Position numbers and translations under genes: made by a program. Below are positions 29,011 through 39,115 of a DNA stretch of 64,000 bases, piece by piece. How positions within the stretch are numbered: position 1 is the first letter of the stretch; the number at the start of each line of letters is the position of its first letter. The notes beneath the pieces were generated by a model. It saw only the letters and a list, made by a program, of their open reading frames with translations, made no database searches and had not been told where the DNA came from. This DNA is from Burkholderiaceae bacterium (lineage in GTDB: Bacteria; Pseudomonadota; Gammaproteobacteria; Burkholderiales; Burkholderiaceae_E), in contig JAMLIR010000004.1 in NCBI GenBank assembly GCA_023954045.1, forward strand, positions 150,105 through 214,104. The letters are read 5' to 3'.

Positions 29011-29991
29011 TCAGGCCGGCGCCGCGCGCTCCAGCAGCCGCACGAGCGTCGCCAGGGTCCGGTTCACCGGCGTCGCGACGCCGAGCGCCTGTCCGCGCCG
29101 CGCCACGTAGCCGTTGAGCGAGTCGATCTCGGTCGGTCGTCCGCGCGCCAGGTCCTGCGCGGTCGACGAACTGGCCTCGCGCATCGCCTCGCCCAGTCGC
29201 ATCGCGGCTTCGTTCAGGGTGTCGACGCTGGCGATGGCCACGTCGTCGGCCTGCGCCACCGCGACGCATTCGCCGATCGCCTCGCGCATCAGCGCGCGAA
29301 CATCCGCGTCGTCCAGCATCGCCCCGTAGCGCGACCGACCCAGCGCCGAGATCGAGTTGAACGCGCAGTTCATGACGAGCTTGGTCCAGAGTTCGCCGCG
29401 CGCGTCGGGTTCGAGCCGGCAGGGCACGCCGGCGCGCTCGAACCAGGCGGCGACTCGCCGGGCGCGAGCCGACGGCTGCACGGCCGTTTCGGCTGACCCG
29501 GGGGCCGTCCGTTCGCCGTACTCGCCGATCACCAGGTCGCCGCGCCCCGCGTGCAGCAGGTGGCCGGGCGCCGGCATCGAGGTCGCCACGTAGACCACCG
29601 CAGCGAGTGCGTCGATGCCGGCATCGCGAAGCTTCGGCACGTTGTCCACGCCGTTCTGCAGGCTGACCAGCACGGCGTCGGCGCGCAGCAGCGGCGCCAG
29701 CGCCCGGGCCGCTTCGGCGGTGTCGCGCGTCTTCACGCAGAAGAGCACGAGGTCGGCCTCGCGCACCGCGTCGGGCCCGGTGTCGGCGTCGATCCGGATC
29801 CGGCGGGTCGCGCCCGGGCTGTCGAAGAGCAGGCCGTCGCGCCGGATCGCCTCCACGTGCGCGGCCCGCCCGATCAGCGTGACCGGTGCACCCGCTTCGG
29901 CCAGCTTCGCGCCGAAGAAGCAGCCGACGGCGCCGGCCCCGTAGACGGCCACGCGTGGCCAGGAGGGTGGTTGCATCCGCGATCCGTCCAT
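29011..29991 (-). CDS. panE: 2-dehydropantoate 2-reductase (ketopantoate reductase)
   Basis: A 326-residue NADPH-dependent reductase. The Rossmann start is RVAVYGAGAVGCFFGAKLAE, followed by VLFCVKTRDTAEAARAL and SLQNGVDNVPKL. The catalytic lysine lies in GELWTKLVMNCAFNSISAL and the substrate motif in GRPTEIDSLNGYVARRGQAL. These match the ketopantoate reductase family of pantothenate synthesis. Several paralogues with other 2-oxoacid substrates exist, so panE is likely but not certain. The start could be the ATG at 29991 or 29976. It is convergent with tex, 27 bp apart. Confidence 0.88.
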   Translation of the reverse strand: MDGSRMQPPSWPRVAVYGAGAVGCFFGAKLAEAGAPVTLIGRAAHVEAIRRDGLLFDSPGATRRIRIDADTGPDAVREADLVLFCVKTRDTAEAARALAPLLRADAVLVSLQNGVDNVPKLRDAGIDALAAVVYVATSMPAPGHLLHAGRGDLVIGEYGERTAPGSAETAVQPSARARRVAAWFERAGVPCRLEPDARGELWTKLVMNCAFNSISALGRSRYGAMLDDADVRALMREAIGECVAVAQADDVAIASVDTLNEAAMRLGEAMREASSSTAQDLARGRPTEIDSLNGYVARRGQALGVATPVNRTLATLVRLLERAAPA

Positions 29992-30119
29992 GCCGTGATC
30001 CGAGCGGCAGATGGTACCGCGGCTGCGCAGTCCCCCGCGCCGCGATTTGTGCTTAACTTGCACCTTTTCCGGCGCGCGCCCGCGCGCCTGCCGTCACCGC
30101 CATCGCTGGGTTTTCCGAC

Positions 30120-32363
30120 ATGCAATTCCGTTTCCCGATCGTCGTCATCGACGAGGACTGGAAGGCCGACTCCGCCAGCGGCCTGGGCATCCGCGCGCTG
30201 GCCAAGGCGATCGAGGACCAGCACTGGGAGGTGGTGGGCGGCTTCACCTACATCGACGTGTCGATGGTCGCCAACCAGGCCGCGCGCGCGTCGGCCTTCA
30301 TCGTGTCGATCGACGACGAGGAGCTGGGCGAGGACGGCACCGAGAGCAAGGCGGTCAGCGACCTTCGCAAGTTCATCGTCGAGACGCGCCGTCGCAACGC
30401 CGACATCCCGATCTTCCTGTTCGGCGAGACCCGCACCTCGCAGCACATCCCGAACGAGATCCTGAAGGAGCTGCACGGCTTCATCCACATGTTCGAGGAC
30501 ACGCCGGAGTTCGTCGCGCGCTACATCATCCGCGAGGCCACGAACTACCTGAACTCGCTCGCGCCGCCGTTCTTCAAGGCGCTGGTGAACTACGCGCACG
30601 ACGGGTCGTACTCGTGGCACTGCCCGGGGCATTCGGGCGGCGTGGCGTTCCTGAAGAGCCCGGTGGGGCAGATGTTCCACCAGTTCTTCGGCGAGAACAT
30701 GCTGCGCGCCGACGTCTGCAACGCCGTCGACGAGCTCGGCCAGCTGCTCGACCACACCGGGCCGGTCGCGGCGTCCGAGCGCAACGCCGCGCGCATCTTC
30801 AACGTCGACCACCTGTTCTTCGTCACCAACGGCACCTCGACCTCGAACAAGATCGTCTGGCACTCGACGGTGGGCAACGGCGACGTGGTGCTGGTCGACC
30901 GCAACTGCCACAAGTCGATCCTGCACGCGATCACGATGACCGGGACGATCCCGATCTTCATGCAGCCCACGCGCAACCACTACGGGATCATCGGGCCGAT
31001 TCCGCTCGAGGAGTTCGACCCGGCGAGCATCCAGCGCAAGATCGACGCGAATCCGCTGATCAAAGACAAGAGCACGCGCCCGCGCGTGATGACGATCACC
31101 CAGTCGACCTACGACGGCGTGATCTACAACGTCGAGACGATCAAGCGCACGCTGGGCAACTACATCGAGAACCTGCACTTCGACGAGGCCTGGCTGCCGC
31201 ACGCGACCTTCCACCCGTTCTATCACGAGTTCCACGCGATCGGCCTGAACCGGCCGCGCAGCGCCGAGGCGATGATCTTCTCGACCCAGTCCACGCACAA
31301 GCTGCTCGCCGGCCTGTCGCAGGCCTCGCAGATCCTGGTCCAGGATTCCGAGAAGAACCGCCTCGACCGGCACCGCTTCAACGAAGCGTTCCTGATGCAC
31401 ACGTCGACGAGCCCGCAGTACGCGATCATCGCCTCCTGCGACGTCGCGGCCGCGATGATGGAGCCGCCCGGCGGCACCGCGCTGGTCGAAGAATCGATCT
31501 TCGAGTCGCTCGAGTTCCGCCGCGCGATGCGCAAGGTCGACGACGAGTTCGGCCAGGACTGGTGGTTCAAGGTCTGGGGCCCGAAGGACCTGGCCGAGAC
31601 CGGGATCGGCAAGCGCGAGAACTGGTTCCTGAAGTCGAGCGAGAAGTGGCACGGCTTCGGCAAGCTGGTCACCAACTTCACGATGCTCGACCCGATCAAG
31701 GCCACGATCGTGACGCCGGGCCTGGACATCAACGGGAAGTTCGCGCCCTGGGGAATCCCGGCGTCGATCGTCACCAAGTACCTGGCCGAGCACGGCGTGG
31801 TGGTCGAGAAGACCGGCCTCTACTCGTTCTTCGTGATGTTCACGATCGGGATCACCAAGGGGCGCTGGAACACGCTGGTGACCGAGCTGCAGCAGTTCAA
31901 GTCCGACTACGACACCAACCAGCCGCTGTGGCGCGTGATGCCCGAGTTCGTCCAGGCGCACCCGGCCTACGAGCGGGTGGGGCTGCGCGACCTGGCCTCG
32001 CAGATCCACGAGCAGTACCGCCGCTACGACATCGCGCGGGTCACCACCGAGATGTACCTGTCGAGCATGCAGCCGGCGATGAAGCCGTCGGAGGCGTTCG
32101 AGTGCCTGGCGCACCGCAAGGTCGACCGGGTGCCGATCGACGAGCTCGAGCAGCGCATCACGACGATGCTGGTGACGCCGTATCCGCCGGGAATCCCGCT
32201 GCTGATCCCGGGCGAGCGCTTCAACCGCCCGATCGTCGAATACCTGAAGTTCGCGCGCGACTTCAACGCGCGCTTCCCCGGCTTCGAGACCGACGTGCAC
32301 GGCCTGGTGATCGAGCGCGAGGACGGCGTCGACCGCTACTACGTCGACTGCGTGAAGACCTGA
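30120..32363 (+). CDS. Arginine/lysine/ornithine decarboxylase (fold-type I PLP)
   Basis: A 747-residue enzyme of the large inducible-type basic amino acid decarboxylases. It has the N-terminal wing domain (VVIDEDWKADSASGLGIRAL), the PLP core with SWHCPGHSGGVAFLKSPVG and FFVTNGTSTSNKIVWHS, the PLP-binding lysine K394 in STQSTHKLLAGLSQAS, and the C-terminal domain with VTPYPPGIPLLIPGERF. Length and motifs fit arginine decarboxylase AdiA as well as lysine decarboxylase; which substrate it uses cannot be read safely. Products would be agmatine or cadaverine. No antiporter gene is adjacent, so acid resistance is not implied by context. A strong hairpin follows the stop. Confidence 0.9.
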   Translation: MQFRFPIVVIDEDWKADSASGLGIRALAKAIEDQHWEVVGGFTYIDVSMVANQAARASAFIVSIDDEELGEDGTESKAVSDLRKFIVETRRRNADIPIFLFGETRTSQHIPNEILKELHGFIHMFEDTPEFVARYIIREATNYLNSLAPPFFKALVNYAHDGSYSWHCPGHSGGVAFLKSPVGQMFHQFFGENMLRADVCNAVDELGQLLDHTGPVAASERNAARIFNVDHLFFVTNGTSTSNKIVWHSTVGNGDVVLVDRNCHKSILHAITMTGTIPIFMQPTRNHYGIIGPIPLEEFDPASIQRKIDANPLIKDKSTRPRVMTITQSTYDGVIYNVETIKRTLGNYIENLHFDEAWLPHATFHPFYHEFHAIGLNRPRSAEAMIFSTQSTHKLLAGLSQASQILVQDSEKNRLDRHRFNEAFLMHTSTSPQYAIIASCDVAAAMMEPPGGTALVEESIFESLEFRRAMRKVDDEFGQDWWFKVWGPKDLAETGIGKRENWFLKSSEKWHGFGKLVTNFTMLDPIKATIVTPGLDINGKFAPWGIPASIVTKYLAEHGVVVEKTGLYSFFVMFTIGITKGRWNTLVTELQQFKSDYDTNQPLWRVMPEFVQAHPAYERVGLRDLASQIHEQYRRYDIARVTTEMYLSSMQPAMKPSEAFECLAHRKVDRVPIDELEQRITTMLVTPYPPGIPLLIPGERFNRPIVEYLKFARDFNARFPGFETDVHGLVIEREDGVDRYYVDCVKT

Positions 32364-32370
32364 GCGGCCC

Positions 32371-32389
32371 GGCGCCCCGGGGGGGCGCC
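32371..32389 (+). terminator. GC-rich hairpin between convergent genes
   Basis: An 8-bp perfect stem (GGCGCCCC and GGGGCGCC) with a GGG loop lies just after the decarboxylase stop and before the end of the RDD gene. Only a short pyrimidine tract follows, so termination is plausible but weak. It could serve both converging transcripts. Confidence 0.4.
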
Positions 32390-32392
32390 CCT

Positions 32393-32893
32393 TCAGACGT
32401 CGACCGAGCGCAGCGCCGGCGGCGCAGCGACGTGGGCGAGCCGGGTGCCGGCCAGCACGTCGTAGAGCGCGCGGCGGTCGCGATCGACCAGCGTCCAGGC
32501 GTACGGCGCGAAGATCAGCAGGTGCAGCCCCGGGTGCAGGTAGTAGCCGGCGGCGAGCGCGCCGATCGCCAGTGCCGACGCGGCGACGAAGCGGGCCAGC
32601 GCGCGTGCCGGCGTCACGCTGCCGCCGTCGCGCGCCTGCAACTGCAGCGCCAGCGTCTTCATCGGCAGCGAGCGCCGGCCCGCGCTCCAGAAGTAGGTGA
32701 AGTAGGCCGCGAGCACGCCCAGCGTGAACAGCTGGAACGCGGTGCGCAGCGCGCCGGGGTGCCCGCGGAACTGCGTGAGCGCCGAGAACGCGTAGTCGGC
32801 GAACCACAGCACCCCGAACAGGATGATTCCCTCGTAGGCAATGCCCATCAGGCGGCGCCAGGGGTCGGCGGCCGGATCCGGCGAACCCTGCAT
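32393..32893 (-). CDS. RDD-family membrane protein
   Basis: A 166-residue protein with four hydrophobic segments. The family signature appears as PWRRLMGIAYEGIILFGVLW at the start and RRSLPMKTLALQLQARDGG and LVDRDRRALYDVLAGTRL later; the name-giving Arg-Asp-Asp is altered to RRL here but the overall pattern holds. The ATG shares one base with the stop of the DUF3106 gene (TGATG). RDD proteins are of unclear function, some being linked to ion transport. It is the last gene of the ECF sigma operon. Confidence 0.8.
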   Translation of the reverse strand: MQGSPDPAADPWRRLMGIAYEGIILFGVLWFADYAFSALTQFRGHPGALRTAFQLFTLGVLAAYFTYFWSAGRRSLPMKTLALQLQARDGGSVTPARALARFVAASALAIGALAAGYYLHPGLHLLIFAPYAWTLVDRDRRALYDVLAGTRLAHVAAPPALRSVDV

Positions 32894-33465
32894 CAGAACT
32901 GCTTCGGGCGCGGTGGCGGGCGCTTCGGCGTGCGGCGTGCGAGGTCGGACAGCGGCTGCGCGGCTTCCTTGGCCAGCCCGGTCCGCGCACCGGCGTGGCG
33001 CGCGGCGGTGTTGCTGGTCCAGCCCGCGGTGCGCAGCACCGAGCGCTGCTCGGGGGTCATTTCCTGGTAGCGCTCCCACTGAGCCTGGCGCTCGTCGGGG
33101 GGCAGCCGCTTGGCGAGCCGGTAGTTCTGTCGCGCGAGCCGGCGCTGGTCGGGGGTGAGCGCCGCCCACTCGCGGATGCGCTCGTGCGCGCGCTCGCGCG
33201 CCTCGGGCGCCATCCGCGGCACGCGGTCGGCCAGCGAGACCCAGACGCGCTTTTCCTGGGCCGACCAGCCGTTCCACTGGGTAGAGAAGGGCTCGAGGAC
33301 CGCCTGCTGGGCCGGGGTGAGTTCGCTCCACAGCGGCCGCACCAGCGGCAGCAGCGACGCCCGCGGCGCCGCCGCCTCGTTCCCGGCGCGCGCCGGCAGG
33401 ACCACTGCCGCCAGCGTCAGGCACAGGCCGGCGACGAGGGCCGCGACGAGCTGCTCGCGGGTCAC
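32893..33465 (-). CDS. DUF3106-domain protein
   Basis: A 190-residue secreted or periplasmic protein with an N-terminal signal peptide (LVAALVAGLCLTLAAVVLPA). The body is a series of helical repeats of the type LTPAQQAVLEPFSTQWNGWS, RIREWAALTPDQRRLARQNY and YQEMTPEQRSVLR, the DUF3106 pattern. The GTG start at 33465 overlaps the preceding stop (GTGA). The conserved spacing between W and TPEQ/TPDQ elements recalls periplasmic stress sensors such as CpxP or Spy. A sensing role is an inference only. Confidence 0.8.
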   Translation of the reverse strand: MTREQLVAALVAGLCLTLAAVVLPARAGNEAAAPRASLLPLVRPLWSELTPAQQAVLEPFSTQWNGWSAQEKRVWVSLADRVPRMAPEARERAHERIREWAALTPDQRRLARQNYRLAKRLPPDERQAQWERYQEMTPEQRSVLRTAGWTSNTAARHAGARTGLAKEAAQPLSDLARRTPKRPPPRPKQF

Positions 33466-33911
33466 TCGCGGTCTCCCTGGGCGACGTTGCGCAGGAACAC
33501 GCCGAATCCGCGGTCGGCGTAGGCCGAAATCGGCACCTCGTCGACGAGCACGGCAGCGTCGACGTCGGCGATGTCGTCGGCGCGTCGCCGGCTGTCCCAC
33601 TCGGAGATCCCGTAGAGCACCGCCGCCACGATCGCGATCGGCACGACGATGGCCGCGAGGCCGAGCCCCAGGCGCCGCCGTCCGTCGGGATCGCCGGCAG
33701 ACGGGCGGCCGCCCGCGGCGGTCGGCACCACGATCGCGTGCCCGGCTGCGGCAAAGGCCGGCCGCGGCGCGGCCACCCTGGACGGGGCGGGGATGCGGGC
33801 GAGCGCCGCCTCGCGGGCGGTTGCGAGCCGGTGGGTGACGCGCCACGGCAGGTGCTCGGCGGACTCGTCGAGCGCCTCGCGGGCGAGCTGGGCGATTCGT
33901 TGTTCGTTCAT
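33462..33911 (-). CDS. DUF3619-family membrane protein, putative anti-sigma-like partner
   Basis: A 149-residue protein with a cytoplasmic N-terminus (QRIAQLAREALDESAEHLPW), one membrane helix (LGLGLAAIVVPIAIVAAVLY) and a short periplasmic tail. This layout and its place directly after the sigma factor gene, with ATGA overlap, are those of an anti-sigma or sigma-regulator protein, and it fits DUF3619, common in Burkholderiales. The N-terminal half has no zinc-binding HXXXCXXC motif. The regulatory role is inferred from topology and context. Confidence 0.75.
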   Translation of the reverse strand: MNEQRIAQLAREALDESAEHLPWRVTHRLATAREAALARIPAPSRVAAPRPAFAAAGHAIVVPTAAGGRPSAGDPDGRRRLGLGLAAIVVPIAIVAAVLYGISEWDSRRRADDIADVDAAVLVDEVPISAYADRGFGVFLRNVAQGDRE

Positions 33912-34480
33912 GGTGCAATTCCGCGTGCCCGGAGCACTTCGGCCAGCGTGTGGGCCGCCCGGGAGCAGTGCGTCTTGACGCTGCCCTCCGAGCATCCCAT
34001 GGCTTCGGCGGTCTCGGCCACGTTCAGATCCTCCCAGTAACGCAGCAGGAACGCTTCGCGTTGACGCCGCGGCAGCTTGCCGATTTCCTCGTCCAGGATC
34101 GCCAGCAACTGGGCGCGCTCGAGGCGATCGGCGCCGCTGCCGGCCGCGGCGCCGCCCGGCTCGGCTTCGAGGGCCTCCAGGATGTCGCGCTCGCCGACTT
34201 CGTCCCCGGTGTCGCCGGCCAGCGCCGAAAGCGGCGTCGTCCACAGGTTGCGGACCTTCTGGCGCCTGAAGTGGTCGGTGATCGTGTTCTGCAGGATCCG
34301 CTGGAACAGCAGCGGCAGCTCCGCCGGCGGGCGCTCGGCGTATCGGGTCGCGAGCTTGATCATCGCGTCCTGCACGACGTCGAGGGCGACCTCCTGGTCG
34401 CGCACCGCGTAGACCGCCTGCTTGAACGCTCGGCGCTCGGCCGCGGCGAGGAAGTCGGACAATTCCTGCCGGGTGGCCAT
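33908..34480 (-). CDS. ECF-family RNA polymerase sigma factor
   Basis: A 190-residue sigma-70-type regulator. Region 2 is seen in AFKQAVYAVRDQEVALDVVQ and LPLLFQRILQNTITDHFRRQ, region 4 in LPRRQREAFLLRYWEDLNVA and AMGCSEGSVKTHCSRAAHTL. The chosen start, the ATG at 34480, puts region 2 near the beginning; the longer frame to 34540 adds an unlikely leader. It begins a four-gene operon with DUF3619, DUF3106 and RDD genes. The stimulus is unknown; a cell-envelope signal fits the downstream membrane and periplasmic proteins. Confidence 0.9.
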   Translation of the reverse strand: MATRQELSDFLAAAERRAFKQAVYAVRDQEVALDVVQDAMIKLATRYAERPPAELPLLFQRILQNTITDHFRRQKVRNLWTTPLSALAGDTGDEVGERDILEALEAEPGGAAAGSGADRLERAQLLAILDEEIGKLPRRQREAFLLRYWEDLNVAETAEAMGCSEGSVKTHCSRAAHTLAEVLRARGIAP

Positions 34481-34561
34481 TCGGGTCGGCGGCAAGTGTG
34501 GAGAGGACGCTGCGCATGCTAGCAGAAGGCCCGTCGGCACCGCCCCGCGGCCCGGGGCGCC

Positions 34562-34591
34562 TTGACCCTCGCTGTTGCGGTGCAGTATCCT
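34562..34591 (+). promoter_or_regulatory. Putative sigma-70 promoter of the ilvBHC operon
   Basis: TTGACC (34562-34567) and TATCCT (34586-34591) are separated by 18 bases, close to the consensus. It points toward ilvB and would leave a leader of about 230 nt. No other good pair was found in the gap. Confidence 0.5.
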
Positions 34592-34715
34592 GCTCGCCTA
34601 CCCCTAGAGCGCCCCTTCCGGGTCTGGTGGCTGCGGCGATCAGCGCGGACGGGGCGTTGTCATTACGTGCGCCAAGCGCCTTCACGAGAGGCGAGCGGGC
34701 GCATCCGATCAAACT

Positions 34716-34740
34716 CGCAGGCCCCGTGCCGAGGCCTGCG
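34716..34740 (+). promoter_or_regulatory. Hairpin in the long ilvB leader
   Basis: An 8-bp perfect stem (CGCAGGCC and GGCCTGCG, 9-nt loop) sits in the untranslated leader about 90 bases before the ilvB start. No T-run follows, and no leader peptide rich in Ile, Val or Leu codons was recognised, so classical attenuation is not supported. It may be a structural or protein-binding element. Confidence 0.35.
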
Positions 34741-34826
34741 TCGTGGCGCTTCGACGCGTACCCGCGCGACGATGCCCGCCATGGCGCCGGCGGACGGGCT
34801 CCCTGGACTTGAAAGGACTTCATTCA

Positions 34827-36548
34827 ATGGAAATCACAGGCGCGGAAATCGTCGTTCGCTGTCTCCAGGAGGAGGGCGTCGAGCACGTCTTCGGCTACCC
34901 GGGCGGCGCGGTTCTCTACATCTACGACGCGATCTTCAACCAGGACAAGGTCCAGCACATCCTGGTGCGGCACGAGCAGGCGGCCGTGCACGCGGCCGAC
35001 GCGTATTCGCGGTCCACGCAGAAGGTCGGCGTGTGCCTGGTCACCAGCGGGCCGGGCGTCACCAACGCGGTCACCGGCATCGCGACCGCCTACATGGATT
35101 CGGTGCCGCTGGTGGTGATCACCGGGCAGGTGCCGACCCACGCGATCGGCGAGGACGCTTTCCAGGAGTGCGACACGGTCGGCATCACCCGCCCGTGCGT
35201 GAAGCACAACTTCCTGGTCAAGGACGTCAAGGACCTCGCGACCACGATCCGCAAGGCGTTCATCATCGCCAACACCGGGCGCCCCGGGCCGGTGCTGGTC
35301 GACATCCCGAAGGACGTGACCCGCAACAAGTGCCGGTTCGACTACCCGAAGACGGTGTCGATGCGCTCGTACAACCCGGTCACGCGCGGCCACCAGGGCC
35401 AGATCAAGAAGGCGCTGAACCTGATCCTGGGCGCCGAACGGCCGATGATCTACACCGGGGGCGGCATCATCCTGGCCAACGCCGCGCCGGAGCTGAACCG
35501 CTTCGTCGACATGCTCGGTTTCCCGGTCACGAACACGCTGATGGGGCTGGGCGGCTACCGGGCCAGCGACCGAAAGTTCGTCGGCATGCCCGGCATGCAC
35601 GGCACCTTCGAGGCGAACATGGCGATGCAGCACTGCGACGTGCTGATCGCGATCGGCGCGCGCTTCGACGACCGGGTGATCGGCAACCCGAAGCACTTCG
35701 CGCAGAACCCGCACAGGATCGTCCACGTCGACATCGACCCGTCGTCGATCTCCAAGCGGGTCAAGGTCGACGTGCCGATCGTGGGCGACGTGCGCGAGAC
35801 GCTGACCGACCTGATCGGGCTGCTCGAGCAGTCCTTCGCCGAGGGCCGCAAGCCCGACGCGCGCGCGCTGCAGGCGTGGTGGCAGCAGATCGACGAGTGG
35901 CGCAAGCGCGAGTGCCTGAAGTACCGCCCGAGCAACGAGGTGATCAAGCCGCAGGCGGTGGTCGAGAAGCTGTGGGAGGTGACCGGCGGCGACGCGTTCG
36001 TCACCTCCGACGTCGGCCAGCACCAGATGTGGGCGGCACAGTACTACCGCTTCGACAAGCCGCGGCGCTGGATCAACTCGGGCGGGCTGGGGACGATGGG
36101 GGTCGGGCTGCCGTACGCGATGGGCGTGCTGCTGGCCAACCCGGGCGCGCAGGTCGCCTGCATCACCGGCGAAGGCTCGATCCAGATGTGCATCCAGGAG
36201 CTCTCCACCTGCAAGCAGTACAACCTGCCGGTGAAGATCGTCAACCTGAACAACCGCTACCTGGGGATGGTGCGGCAGTGGCAGCAGATCGAGTACGGCA
36301 GCCGCTACTCGCAGTCGTACATGGACGCGCTGCCCGACTTCGTCGCGCTGGCGGAGGCCTACGGCCACGTCGGAATCCGCGTCGAGAAGCCGGCCGACGT
36401 CGAGCCGGCGCTGCGCGACGCGTTCGGCAAGTACAAGGACCGCCTGGTGTTCCTCGACATCATCACCGACGCCACCGAGAACGTCTGGCCGATGGTCCAG
36501 GGCGGCAAGGGCCTGACCGAGATGCTGCTCGGCTCGGAAGATCTCTGA
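34827..36548 (+). CDS. ilvB: Acetolactate synthase large subunit (biosynthetic type)
   Basis: A 573-residue thiamine-diphosphate enzyme that makes acetolactate or acetohydroxybutyrate, the first common step of Val, Leu and Ile synthesis. Visible features are FGYPGGAVLYIYD, the catalytic glutamate in VRHEQAAVHAADAY, the FAD-binding middle domain (RFDDRVIGNPKHFAQNPHRI) and the ThDP-binding GEGSIQMCIQELSTCKQYNL followed by LNNRYLGMV. The ATG at 34827 has AAAGGA upstream. The small subunit gene follows after ten bases. The same gene is called ilvI in some genomes. Confidence 0.96.
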   Translation: MEITGAEIVVRCLQEEGVEHVFGYPGGAVLYIYDAIFNQDKVQHILVRHEQAAVHAADAYSRSTQKVGVCLVTSGPGVTNAVTGIATAYMDSVPLVVITGQVPTHAIGEDAFQECDTVGITRPCVKHNFLVKDVKDLATTIRKAFIIANTGRPGPVLVDIPKDVTRNKCRFDYPKTVSMRSYNPVTRGHQGQIKKALNLILGAERPMIYTGGGIILANAAPELNRFVDMLGFPVTNTLMGLGGYRASDRKFVGMPGMHGTFEANMAMQHCDVLIAIGARFDDRVIGNPKHFAQNPHRIVHVDIDPSSISKRVKVDVPIVGDVRETLTDLIGLLEQSFAEGRKPDARALQAWWQQIDEWRKRECLKYRPSNEVIKPQAVVEKLWEVTGGDAFVTSDVGQHQMWAAQYYRFDKPRRWINSGGLGTMGVGLPYAMGVLLANPGAQVACITGEGSIQMCIQELSTCKQYNLPVKIVNLNNRYLGMVRQWQQIEYGSRYSQSYMDALPDFVALAEAYGHVGIRVEKPADVEPALRDAFGKYKDRLVFLDIITDATENVWPMVQGGKGLTEMLLGSEDL

Positions 36549-36558
36549 GGAGCCGGCG

Positions 36559-37050
36559 ATGAAGCACATCATTTCGATCCTGATGGAGAACGAGCCTGGC
36601 GCGCTGTCGCGGGTGGTCGGGCTGTTCTCGGCGCGCGGCTACAACATCGAGACGCTCACCGTCGCGCCCACCGAGGACAAGTCGCTGTCGCGGATGACGA
36701 TCGTCACCACCGGCTCGGACGACGTGATCGAGCAGATCACCAAGCAGCTGAACCGGCTGATCGACGTCGTGAAGGTGGTGGACCTGACCGAGAGCCCCTA
36801 CACCGAGCGCGAGCTGATGCTGATCAAGGTCAGGGCGGTCGGCAAGGAGCGCGAGGAGATGAAGCGGATGGCCGACATCTTCCGCGGCCGCATCATCGAC
36901 GTCACCGACAAGACCTACACGATCGAGCTCACCGGAGACGGCACCAAGCTCGACGCCTTCATCGACGCCCTCGACCGCACCGCGATCCTGGAGACCGTGC
37001 GCACCGGCGCCTCGGGCATCGCCCGCGGCGAGCGGGTGCTCAAGGTCTGA
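36559..37050 (+). CDS. ilvH: Acetolactate synthase small (regulatory) subunit
   Basis: A 163-residue ACT-domain protein that activates the large subunit and confers valine feedback inhibition. MKHIISILMENEPGALSRVV, GLFSARGYNIETLTVAPTED and the C-terminal domain (LMLIKVRAVGKEREEMKRMA, IIDVTDKTYTIELTG) match IlvH over its whole length. AGGAGCC precedes the ATG. The gap after it to ilvC carries repeats described separately. Confidence 0.96.
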   Translation: MKHIISILMENEPGALSRVVGLFSARGYNIETLTVAPTEDKSLSRMTIVTTGSDDVIEQITKQLNRLIDVVKVVDLTESPYTERELMLIKVRAVGKEREEMKRMADIFRGRIIDVTDKTYTIELTGDGTKLDAFIDALDRTAILETVRTGASGIARGERVLKV

Positions 37051-38325
<1,275 letters not shown>

Positions 38326-38446
38326 GCGGCCGGCGCGGCGTTGCGCCGACGCCATCGCCGCGGGGTGGTCCGGTTCCGGCACGGCCCCCCGCGGATATAC
38401 TTCCGCGCATGAACGATGCGCTGAGCGCTGCGGGCTGAACCGAAGC

Positions 38447-39115
38447 ATGTCGCCGTATCCGCACCCCCTCATCGCCCGCGAGGGCTGGCCCCACCTGGCG
38501 CTCGCCACCGTCCTGGCGCTGGTCGTCACCGCACTGGCCGGCTGGTGGTCGCTGCCGTTCTGGCTGCTCGCCGTCTTCGTGCTGCAGTTCTTTCGCGACC
38601 CGGCGCGCCCGGTACCCGCGGGCGAGCGCCTGGTGCTGTCGGCGGCCGACGGCCGGGTGATCGCGATCGAGACGACGCGCGACCCCTACGGCGAGCGCGA
38701 CGCGCTGAAGATCTCGGTCTTCATGAACGTGTTCAACGTGCACTCGAACCGCGCGCCGGTGGACGGGACGGTCGAGCGGGTCACCTACATCCCGGGCAAG
38801 TTCGTCAACGCCGACCTCGACAAGGCCTCCGAGCACAACGAGCGCAACGCGCTGCTGATCCGGGCCGCGGACGGCTCGCTGGTGAGCTGCGTGCAGGTCG
38901 CCGGCCTCGTCGCGCGGCGCATCCTTTGCTACGTGCGGGCGGGAGATCGCCTGCAGCGCGGCCAGCGCTTCGGCTTCATCCGATTCGGCTCGCGGGTCGA
39001 CGTCTACCTGCCCCCGTCGGCGCGACCACGCGTGGCGATCGGCGAGAAGGTCCACGCGACGACCAGCGTGCTGGCCGAATTGCAGCCGGCCCGGGAAGGC
39101 GCAGCGCATGAATGA
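38447..39115 (+). CDS. psd: Phosphatidylserine decarboxylase proenzyme (short type)
   Basis: A 222-residue protein with two N-terminal hydrophobic helices followed by the catalytic domain. [20 protein letters not shown] is the family hallmark; self-cleavage should occur at G181-S182 in [12 protein letters not shown], giving the pyruvoyl group on the alpha chain. It makes phosphatidylethanolamine in the inner membrane from phosphatidylserine supplied by the next gene, which it overlaps by 8 bp. A nine-codon frame (38410-38439) upstream is probably meaningless. Confidence 0.94.
   Translation: MSPYPHPLIAREGWPHLALATVLALVVTALAGWWSLPFWLLAVFVLQFFRDPARPVPAGERLVLSAADGRVIAIETTRDPYGERDALKISVFMNVFNVHSNRAPVDGTVERVTYIPGKFVNADLDKASEHNERNALLIRAADGSLVSCVQVAGLVARRILCYVRAGDRLQRGQRFGFIRFGSRVDVYLPPSARPRVAIGEKVHATTSVLAELQPAREGAAHE

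Noticed and set aside
34592-34826. Ilv leader peptide for attenuation
   Set aside because: No short frame rich in Ile, Val or Leu codons with a following terminator hairpin and T-run was found.
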